Below are positions 1-6,800 of a stretch of DNA of 14,644 nucleotides, in pieces (position 1 is the stretch's first letter; each line of letters opens with the position of its first letter). The translations under genes were made by a program, and so were the position numbers. Source of the DNA: a bacterium (GTDB lineage Bacteria > CAIJMQ01 > JAADFP01); the NCBI GenBank assembly GCA_027021085.1, contig JALUVB010000216.1, forward strand, positions 1 to 14,644. Direction: 5' to 3'. Below the pieces are notes generated by a model. It did no database searches, had not been told where the DNA came from, and saw nothing but the letters and a program-made list of their open reading frames with translations.

Positions 1-133
1 GTCCGGACAGTATGAATATGCTGAGGGCTGGCGCCGCCATCTGCATCAGGGATTGTGTTCGGCTGAAGCAGACCCGCTTTCTCAAGCATTGAAAGATAAA
101 GTTTCTCGTAACCAGAACTATGAAGGGAGATAG
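1..133 (+). CDS. C-terminal end of an unrecognised upstream gene (partial)
   Basis: The frame starting at base 2 is open from the window edge to a TAG stop at 131-133 and gives 43 residues. The peptide is basic and polar, contains W, Y and H residues and ends ...RNQNYEGR. Codon choice is mixed and gene-like, unlike the GTAG-rich sequence just after the stop. I do not recognise the family from so short a tail. The gene lies on the same strand as the main cluster but is separated from it by about 900 bases of repeat-rich DNA, so it is probably a different transcription unit. A chance open frame of this length at an edge cannot be excluded. Confidence 0.45.
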   Translation, partial: SGQYEYAEGWRRHLHQGLCSAEADPLSQALKDKVSRNQNYEGR

Positions 134-170
134 TAGATAGTAGCGCGTAGCGGGTAGTGAGGGGGACATT

Positions 171-205
171 TTAGACCTTCGACCATAGACTTTAGACGTT
201 AGACC
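171..205 (+). repeat. Five tandem 7-bp units, TTAGACN type
   Basis: Five consecutive heptamers are directly visible: TTAGACC, TTCGACC, ATAGACT, TTAGACG and TTAGACC. The GAC core at unit positions 4-6 is present in all five. The array is the inverted counterpart of the one at 552-586, so the two face each other across about 350 bases of palindrome-containing DNA. There are no spacers between units, so it is not CRISPR-like. The function is unknown; it could be one end of a small non-autonomous mobile or recombinogenic repeat, or an intergenic spacer repeat typical of the host genome. Confidence 0.75.
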
Positions 206-285
206 AGGAGATAGGGAATAGTAACCAGTGAACAGTAAGCAAGGATGGTAACTCGGTGTCCTGGTTTCTTGGTAAAGGGGATAGA

Positions 286-301
286 TTTCGCAGGAATGAC
301 A
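286..301 (-). repeat. Partial REP-like unit
   Basis: This stretch (TTTCGCAGGAATGACA) matches one arm and flank of the palindromic unit seen in full at 444-470; CGCAGGAATGACA is identical at 458-470. The opposite arm is missing or degenerate, so it is a half copy. It lies in the same orientation as the unit at 444-470. Confidence 0.5.
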
Positions 302-335
302 AAGAGAAGCAGAAAAGGGGAAAAACCAGTCCACA

Positions 336-404
336 TGTCATGCCTGCCTGCTTTCCCCCGACATCCGTCGGGAGAACGGGCAGGCCTGCGAAAGCAGGCA
401 TCCA
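336..404 (+). repeat. REP-like palindromic element with nested hairpins
   Basis: The unit begins TGTCATGCCTGC and ends GCAGGCATCCA. The outer arms GCCTGCTTTC (346-355) and GAAAGCAGGC (390-399) are perfect reverse complements. A second perfect hairpin lies inside: CCCGAC (357-362), loop ATCC, GTCGGG (367-372). GCCTGCC (342-348) can alternatively pair with GGCAGGC (379-385). Elements with TCATTCCTGC...GCAGGAATCC ends are common dispersed intergenic repeats in many bacterial and candidate-phylum genomes (general knowledge). This copy is in the opposite orientation to the one at 444-470. Confidence 0.75.
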
Positions 405-443
405 GTAAAGTAGTGAGTAGTTGGTAGCGGGTAGATAGGGTTA

Positions 444-470
444 TGGATTCCTGCTTGCGCAGGAATGACA
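444..470 (-). repeat. REP-like palindromic unit, inverted copy
   Basis: ATTCCTGC (447-454) and GCAGGAAT (459-466) form a perfect 8-bp stem around a TTGC loop, flanked by TGG and GACA. The reverse complement (TGTCATTCCTGC...) has the same start and end signature as the larger element at 336-404, so the two are inverted relative to each other. Confidence 0.75.
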
Positions 471-551
471 GAGAGCAAGAATAGCAGGTAGTGAGGGGAA
501 GATAGTACACAGGAAATAGTGAGTTGGTCCCCCGTATCATGTGTCTTTCCC

Positions 552-586
552 GTCTAATGTCTAAAGTCTGATGTCTATAGTCTAAC
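552..586 (-). repeat. Five tandem 7-bp units, GTCTAAN type (inverted array)
   Basis: Five consecutive heptamers are visible: GTCTAAT, GTCTAAA, GTCTGAT, GTCTATA and GTCTAAC. Read on the minus strand they are nTTAGAC-type units and align with the array at 171-205, sharing the stretch AGACTTTAGAC exactly. The pair therefore forms imperfect inverted repeats of about 35 bases bounding the REP-like block. Confidence 0.75.
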
Positions 587-699
587 ATGAGGGAATAGGT
601 GTCCCCAACAGGGGTCGGGACTGATGGATATAGGGGGGCAACTCTGGAAGTAACGATGCGTGAGGGGAGAAGGTAGCAAATTTTTAGTGCCCCAGAAAT

Positions 700-801
700 T
701 CAAAGGGCTATTTCCAAACCTTCTCTTATCTCATTTTCAAATTCATCCTTTCTAATCCTGTTGGCTCTAGCCGGGCCCATTGACAAAAGAAGGGTTTTGT
801 G
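700..801 (-). pseudogene. Possible C-terminal gene remnant on the minus strand
   Basis: On the minus strand a frame runs from just after an in-frame TAA (802-804) to a TGA at 700-702. It encodes about 33 residues, including an ATG at 778-780 and the string GPARANRIRKDEFENEIREG. The run is rich in charged residues with a helix-like heptad pattern and reads like real protein rather than random translation. No ribosome binding site precedes the ATG, and the frame is closed immediately upstream. I therefore read it as a decayed tail of a gene or mobile element rather than an active small gene. The family was not recognised. Confidence 0.3.
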
Positions 802-1042
802 TTACTCTTTAATACATGATTTTATTTGGCAATACAATTAGGTGGCAAGAGTGATTTAGGGCTAAGAAGTATAAGAAGTCGAAAGGATTACCACGGTAGA
901 GCGGAAAAGGTATAAGCAAAACTGACCTGGCTCTGAAGTAAATCTGGTCCTGTGTTAATTTGGTTTGTATGATATGAAAGAAAGGAATAGTGCTGGTTGT
1001 ATGTGTGTATAAATAACCCGGTATAGAAAGCTAAGGATAAAT

Positions 1043-2206
1043 ATGAAAATTGCACAGCGAGTAAGTTATAAAAGAGCTTCTCCTCCTCTGGATATTGGCT
1101 TACGCGTGAAGGAAATAAAGGCAGAGGGAGGATTTGTTATAGACTTTGGTGTGGGTGAACCAGATTTTGAAACTCCGGATGACATAAAAGAAGCGGGAAT
1201 AGAGGCTATAAAAGGTGGATTTACCCGCTATCCCCCCACGGCGGGATTCTCCGATTTAAGGTTGGCCATATGCCGCAAACTTAAGGAAGAAAATGGATTA
1301 GACTATGTGCCCGAACAGGTAGTAGTTACCTGTGGAGCCAAACATGCTCTCTACAATATATTCCAGGTTTTATGCGAACCCGGTGATGAGGTTATCATCC
1401 CTTCCCCGTACTGGATGTCCTATCCCCACATGGTCAGGTTCGCTGGAGCTACTCCGGTGATTATCCACACAACGGTAAGGTCGGGGTTCAAACTTACTGC
1501 CCGGCAGTTTGAAGAGGCGATTACCTCTAAAACCAGGGCGGTTATTATAAACAGCCCATCCAACCCCACCGGGGCAGTTTATAGCAGGGATGAGCTGATG
1601 AGAATAGCAGAAATTGCCGTATCCAGGCAGATTTACATCGTGTCAGATGAAATATATGAAAAGCTTGTATACGACGGGTTAAACTATTGCTCAGTGGCTG
1701 CATTGGGTGAAGAAGCCTATGATTTCACTATCACAGTGAATGGGTTTTCCAAGTCCCATGCTATGACCGGATGGAGGATAGGTTATCTGGCTGCTCCGAG
1801 GGAAATAGCTCAGGCAGTGACTTTTTTGCAGGGGAATTCCACCTCCGGCGCCTGCTCTATCAGCCAAAAAGCGGCCATTGCTGCACTTAAAACGGACAAG
1901 AAAGAGTTGAAATACATGGTAAATGAGTTCTCTCGGAGAAGAGATTACATGGTAGCTGAATTAAACAAGATGGAGAAAATTTCCTGGCTAAAGCCTTCGG
2001 GGGCGTTCTATGTCTTCTGCGATATATCTCGCAGCGGGCTTGGGTCAGTTGATTTTTCCCGGCAATTATTTGAGCAATACAGGGTGGCAGTATTCCCCGG
2101 AGTTGTCTTTGGCTGGGATTCTCATATAAGAATTAGTTTTGCCAATAGTATGGATAATATCAGAGAAGGCCTATCGTATATTAGGAATTTTTTACAAGGA
2201 TTATGA
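1043..2206 (+). CDS. Class I PLP-dependent aminotransferase (aspartate aminotransferase-like)
   Basis: This 387-residue protein has the usual length and layout of fold-type I, class I aminotransferases, which transfer an amino group from an amino acid to a 2-oxo acid in the cytoplasm. Visible motifs are FGVGEPDFETP near residues 35-45, CGAKHA (97-102) for phosphate contacts, SPYW (121-124), SPSNPTG (171-177) with the cofactor-ring Asn174, SDEIYEKLVY (201-210) with Asp202, the Schiff-base lysine Lys237 in NGFSKSH, Arg245 in GWRIGY, and the C-terminal substrate-carboxylate arginine Arg363 in HIRIS. The early GxGEPDFxTP signature resembles the Thermus-type aspartate/prephenate aminotransferase subgroup (Ig), but substrate cannot be fixed from sequence. 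AAGGA at 1033-1037 supports the ATG start. It is the first gene of the plus-strand run, and a 49-base gap separates it from the next gene. Its link to glycan use is unclear; it may supply or remove an amino group, or simply sit next to the cluster. Confidence 0.93.
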   Translation: MKIAQRVSYKRASPPLDIGLRVKEIKAEGGFVIDFGVGEPDFETPDDIKEAGIEAIKGGFTRYPPTAGFSDLRLAICRKLKEENGLDYVPEQVVVTCGAKHALYNIFQVLCEPGDEVIIPSPYWMSYPHMVRFAGATPVIIHTTVRSGFKLTARQFEEAITSKTRAVIINSPSNPTGAVYSRDELMRIAEIAVSRQIYIVSDEIYEKLVYDGLNYCSVAALGEEAYDFTITVNGFSKSHAMTGWRIGYLAAPREIAQAVTFLQGNSTSGACSISQKAAIAALKTDKKELKYMVNEFSRRRDYMVAELNKMEKISWLKPSGAFYVFCDISRSGLGSVDFSRQLFEQYRVAVFPGVVFGWDSHIRISFANSMDNIREGLSYIRNFLQGL

Positions 2207-2239
2207 GTATTAAAACTTAAAAGATTACCTTATATTAGC

Positions 2240-2246
2240 AAGGAGG
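2240..2246 (+). promoter_or_regulatory. Strong ribosome binding site for the propeller glycosidase gene
   Basis: AAGGAGG lies 9 bases before the ATG at 2256 and fixes this start. It resembles the sites before 3872 and 13185. Confidence 0.7.
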
Positions 2247-2255
2247 CAGATTATT

Positions 2256-3833
2256 ATGTGTGCTGAGGTTTACAGTGTGGGTGAACCGTATAGGCTATCT
2301 GGACATCGTATAGTTTTTACCAACTGGTACTATGTGCGGCCGGGTACTTTCGGTTGGTACGATGAAAAAGGGCAGTGTGTGACTGTGAGAGGTGCACAAG
2401 GTCCACTTGAGGCCCGGATGAAAAGTTTTGATTGTCCCTGGGGAATTCGCCTGTCTGTAAAAAATGCTCTCCGTTCAGGTCCGATTCTTAAAGCAGAGCG
2501 TCCCTGGGAAGAGGGTGGAGCTGCGATTATTACTATTATCAAGGAAGGGAGCCTTTACCGTGCCTGGGGAAATACAGGCTGGGGTGATTTGAAAGAGAGG
2601 GGAGAAAGGTATTTCTGCTATTTTGAATCAAAAGACGGCATACATTGGGAGCGGCCGAATTGTGGTGTAGTGGAGTATGGTGGAAATCGCAATAACAATT
2701 TATTGGACAATAAAGGCGGCACGGTTTTTATAGACCCCTCTGCCCCTGTTTCTGAGCGCTATAAGTGGATATCCATTGACCATTTTACCCGGGAAGAATA
2801 CGAGGAATATTGCCAACGTAGGCCTGATGCAGTTGACCCGAGGTACAGGATAACAGATAAATACTTCCTGGGCGTCCGCGGTGCTGTTTCTCCCGATGGG
2901 ATTCACTGGACAATATTGCCCGAGCCCCTGGTAATGATGTATTCAGATACACAAATAGTAGCATATTACGACACGTTTCTGAAAAAGTATGTTGCTTACT
3001 TCCGCGATTGGATGATAGGTAAACAGAGGGAAGAGGCAACAGATGATACTCCAGAGGAGAAAGCTATAAAATGGCAGAGATGGATATCCATTGGCCGGCG
3101 GGCTATTGGTAGAGGTGAGACCAGCGACTTCCGTAATTTTCCTCTTTCGGAATTAATCGTAGAGCCTTCTCCAGAATGGCCTCCGTACCAGGTGCTTTAT
3201 ACCAACTGTAAGACCACTATCCCGGGAGCACCTGACCACCATTTGATGTTTCCTGCCGTGTGGGATACGGCAGATGATACCACCCATATCCGGGTGCTTT
3301 CCAGCCATGATGGCAAAATATGGAATTATATCCCGGGTGCACCTATTTTGGTGACGGCCAGTTTCGGAGAATGGGATGGGGGTTGTGTCTTTGCTTCTCC
3401 CAATCTTATCGAGTTGCCAAACGGAGACTTTGCCTTGCCTTACAATGGGTTCAATGTTCCACATAAGTATCCTCGCAGAAGGGCACGGAGAGCCTGCGGG
3501 TATGCTTTATGGCCTAAAGGACGCCTGGTGGCTCTGGAGGCACCGGAAAAGGGGGAATTTTCCACCGTGGCAGTTATTCCTCCCGGCGATAAATTGCTTA
3601 TCAATGCAGTTACCAAACGTGCCGGGTATATTTTAGTTGAGGCGGCAGATTTAGCAGGTAAGCCGATCCCGGGGCGGGAGTTTGAGAATGCAGTACCAAT
3701 TTTCGGTGACCAACATAAAACTCTTGTGGTATGGAAAGGTCACAATAATTTGGGTATAGAGGCAGGAGAAGGAGTTATTCTCCGTTTCAAGCTGGAGAAA
3801 GCTTCTATCTATGCCCTGGAGTTTGAGAAATGA
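2256..3833 (+). CDS. Cytosolic GH32/GH43-like five-bladed beta-propeller protein, putative glycosidase
   Basis: The 525-residue product has no signal peptide and no membrane segment. Three evenly placed blade motifs of the type SxDGxxW appear at about residues 125-131 (SKDGIHW), 212-218 (SPDGIHW) and 350-356 (SHDGKIW). They resemble Asp-box/propeller repeats and the blade motifs of GH32/GH43/GH68-type proteins. RDW at 250-252 sits where GH32-like proteins often have an R-D pair, and GRRAIGRGETSDF (280-292) resembles a segment I recall from uncharacterised planctomycete homologues. The C-terminal part, about 440-525 (INAVTKRAGYILVEAADLAGKPIPG onward), looks like the beta-sandwich appended to GH32 proteins. 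The catalytic triad was not assigned with confidence, so hydrolase activity is inferred. Its stop overlaps a possible ATG of the next gene, and the next gene probably starts 39 bases later, suggesting coupled expression with the secreted glycosidase. Confidence 0.75.
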   Translation: MCAEVYSVGEPYRLSGHRIVFTNWYYVRPGTFGWYDEKGQCVTVRGAQGPLEARMKSFDCPWGIRLSVKNALRSGPILKAERPWEEGGAAIITIIKEGSLYRAWGNTGWGDLKERGERYFCYFESKDGIHWERPNCGVVEYGGNRNNNLLDNKGGTVFIDPSAPVSERYKWISIDHFTREEYEEYCQRRPDAVDPRYRITDKYFLGVRGAVSPDGIHWTILPEPLVMMYSDTQIVAYYDTFLKKYVAYFRDWMIGKQREEATDDTPEEKAIKWQRWISIGRRAIGRGETSDFRNFPLSELIVEPSPEWPPYQVLYTNCKTTIPGAPDHHLMFPAVWDTADDTTHIRVLSSHDGKIWNYIPGAPILVTASFGEWDGGCVFASPNLIELPNGDFALPYNGFNVPHKYPRRRARRACGYALWPKGRLVALEAPEKGEFSTVAVIPPGDKLLINAVTKRAGYILVEAADLAGKPIPGREFENAVPIFGDQHKTLVVWKGHNNLGIEAGEGVILRFKLEKASIYALEFEK

Positions 3834-3856
3834 AAAAGGGATTCGTAATTGGTAAA

Positions 3857-3864
3857 AAGGAGGG
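3857..3864 (+). promoter_or_regulatory. Ribosome binding site that selects the start at 3872
   Basis: AAGGAGGG lies 7 bases before the ATG at 3872. A competing in-frame ATG at 3830 overlaps the previous stop and has only GGAG ahead of it. The stronger site and the compact signal peptide that follows both favour 3872. Confidence 0.65.
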
Positions 3865-3871
3865 AGTGTTT

Positions 3872-6800
3872 ATGGAGAGAATAAGGGCGTTATTGGTAAT
3901 GGTGGTTTTAGCTGTGAGTTTAAGTACCCTGTTTGCCGGGCAGGTGGTGCTCAAGGATGATTTCAGCGACGGTGATTTTATTTCTAATCCTACCTGGAAG
4001 GCTCACACCGTGGATAACCGGTTTGCCGTAGTGGATGACCAGGGCAGGAAGGCTATGCGGGCCCTGGAAAGGTCTTCGGCAGGCACTTTATTCAGAATCC
4101 CACCCAGTATTGGCGAACCGGTGGTGCTTGATACCCGGCAGGGGCCTATCTCAGTCAAGTTTGAGATGAGGTTTGGCTCGGCTGAGCGTAAGAATAATTG
4201 GGTAACTTTACAGTTAAGAGGACCAAAGGGACATGTAGACCCTCGTTTTGTACAGGGTGGAAGAGTTTTTCTGCGGCAGGAGGTCGTAGGGGGTGGCTTC
4301 AAAAACTTTGTTTCCAAGAAGGCTTACTATTTTGATCCCAATCGCTACTATGCGGTGGAGTTAATCTGCCACCAGGATGGCAGTTTTGAAATATTGATTG
4401 ATGGCAAGAGGGCATTGCTGGCTACTCCTCAGTCGCCCCTCAGGCTTTTTGGCAAGATAGTGCTTTTCGAGCCAGGCCGTGCCGGTAAGACGCATTATTT
4501 CACTAACATAGTGGTCAACGGGACCCCAAAGGCAGAGAAGGTAAGTTACTTCCGGCCGGGAGAGACTCCCCTGTTAACCATCCCGCGGGCTGCAGTGGCA
4601 CCCCGTATAGACGGAAATATAGAACCGGGGGAATGGGAGCAGGCTGGTGGAGTAACCGGTTTTTTTGACCTGAACGGTGCATTGGCGGATAAGCAAACGA
4701 TAGTCTATACCACTTTTGATGATAAAAATCTCTACATTGCCTTTTCCTCCCTTAACCGGGCAAAAGACTTTCGGCCGGGCAAGAGCGGCCGGGACATAAA
4801 ATTTGGAGCGCAGATGGAGGCTGTGGAGGTGTGGATTCAGCCGCCGGGGAAGGGGTGGTTCCAGTTTTTGGGAGTACCGGCAGGAGGAATAATAGATGCT
4901 AACTCCAGAGAGGGCGCTAGCTGGAATGGAAAGTGGGAATTCAAGAGCCAGGTAAAGGACAGCGGGGAGGTAATCTCGGGAGTTTTGAGTTTTGATAAAA
5001 AGATATGGACGGTAGAGATAGCCATTCCCTTTGAGACGCTGGGAGTATCGGCACCTAAGGATGGGGAAGTATGGAGGATGAACTTTTGCCGGGATATTTC
5101 CGGGGAGACAGAGCGTACACCTAAGGGATGGACGAGCTGGGCGTTCACGCAGGGTAAATTTGCCAATCCGGCAAAATTCGGGTATGTAAAATTCAAGCAG
5201 GAAGCAGTGGGATTTCAGTTAAGACAGGTAGGGGATTTGGGGAGCGGTAATATTGCCATCAAGGGTAGTGTGGCAGGGAAGGATAGGGAAGAGATAGCGG
5301 TGGAGATGGCGGTAAAGACGAGGGATAAGAAAGGAAGAATACTACTTAAACGGTTAAAGAAAATAGATTTATCTCCCGGCAAAGTAAAAGAATTCTCCCT
5401 ACCGGCCACGCTCAAGGTTTCCGGGAGGACAGATGCGGAACTCATCCTTGCGGCGCAGGACATTTCTAAAAATATGCTTCTGGCTCAATCAGAGATACCT
5501 TTCACCGTGCTTTCCTCCTTCCAGCTGGACTGTGTGCTGAACTACAAGGAAAAGATGCTCTACGTGGATGTGGATGCCCAACGGCTAGCCAACCTGCCCG
5601 GCAATTTATCTGCCAGGGTAGAGATATACAAGGCAGGGGAAGCGGGAGTGGAATTATCTGCACCGGTGAAAGGATTAAGTGCAAAGTCCCCCAAAAGCCT
5701 GGTTAAAGTAGATGTTTCTGCACTCCCGGTAGGAGAATATTTAGTAAAGGGAATTATCCGGGATGCTTCCGGTAAAGTACTTGCTTCCACCAGCGAGCCA
5801 TTAACTATACCGGAGAAACCATCCTGGATGGGGAACAAGATAGGAATAAGCGAGAAAGTCCCCCCGCCCTGGTTTCCGGTAAAGGTGAAGGGGAACCGGG
5901 TGGAGGTAACGGAGAGGGAATATATCATAGGGAACAACGGACTGCCAATAAGCATCAAGGCATTAGGAAAAGATATTCTGGCCTCTCCGGCAGTTTTAAG
6001 GGCGGTGGTAAACGGGAAAGAAGTAAGCTGGAAATTTTCGCCCTTGAAAAAGATAGAGCAGAAGGATGGAGAAGTAACCTGGGAACTTGCCGGGAAAGGT
6101 GGCCCGCTTACGCTGAGCGGGAAACTACGCATAGAATTTGACGGATTTGCCCTCTGGGATGTGAAGATAAGTAGCAAACAGGCAGTAACCATAGACTCTC
6201 TTAGCCTGGAGTTCCCTATAAATAAGGAAAGGGCGCTCTATGCGCGGGGGACTTCACGTATTCCCATTGCCCGGGTCTGTAGTGCCAGCCTGTACAAGGA
6301 TGTATTCACGGAAGATTCTTCCCGAAAAGTGGAGGAGATTGTGGGAGGTTCCCAATGGCGGTACAGCCGGAAGGGCTGGATATGGAATGATACCTTCTTC
6401 TATAACCTCTGGGTGGGGGATGATAAGCGGGGCTTTTCAGTGATGACGGAAAGCGATAAGAACGTGAGGAGCAAAAAGTACCAGGAGATTACCCCGCAGG
6501 GGAAAAGAGTAACGCTAAAACTTAACCTGATAGGAGAACCGACCCGGTTAAACAAACCGCTTTCCTACCAGTACATGTACCAGGCAACCCCGGTTAAACC
6601 TCGCCCCAAGAATCCTCGCCTGTGGCATACCAACTACGGAGCAAGTGGTTGGCCTCCCCCGGAGGGGATGTTAAAAAGGGTTTATATTACCCTCTATGCA
6701 TATGGGGACCTGGCGAAGGTTTCCTATCCGGAGGTTAAGAACCCGGCAGCCACGAGGCGCAAGGCAGCCATTGTGCATGCGAAGGGAGCAAAGATGGTCA

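Larger units (their letters stand above)
134..1042. other. Long intergenic region, repeat-rich in its left half
   Basis: About 900 bases hold no convincing intact gene. Bases 134-590 are low-complexity DNA made of GTAG, TAGTGAG and GATAGGG-like words, heptamer arrays and REP-like palindromes. For example, GTAGCGGGTAG occurs at 147-157 and 424-434, and GGTAGTGAGGGG at 153-164 and 487-498. Short open frames on both strands here arise from the repeats. Bases 600-700 hold only a weak CCCC-aaca-GGGG hairpin (603-614). Bases 700-801 carry a possible minus-strand gene remnant. Bases 802-1042 are AT-richer and presumably contain the leader and promoter of the downstream cluster. No -35/-10 pair with good spacing stands out; a TATAAA at 1008-1013 is the nearest candidate. 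Confidence 0.6.

Noticed and set aside
245-427. Short plus-strand and minus-strand open frames in the repeat block
   Set aside because: They run straight through the REP-like palindromes. The translations are products of the repeat sequence rather than genes.
171-586. CRISPR array
   Set aside because: The heptamer units are contiguous without spacers, too short for CRISPR repeats, and no cas gene is present.
780-815. TTGACA at 780-785 with TAATAC at 810-815 as a promoter
   Set aside because: Spacing is 24 bases, too long for a sigma70 promoter, and the pair lies over 200 bases from the first gene.
809-958. Minus-strand frame without stops for about 50 codons
   Set aside because: It has no start codon near its beginning and no ribosome binding site, its translation is not recognisable, and the region is AT-rich where such a run can occur by chance.
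5560-6192. Long minus-strand open frame (about 210 codons) inside the secreted glycosidase gene
   Set aside because: It lies wholly antisense to a well-supported gene. Its Ser/Pro/Phe-rich translation is typical of the reverse of Lys/Glu/Gly-rich coding sequence, and it has no recognisable motif.
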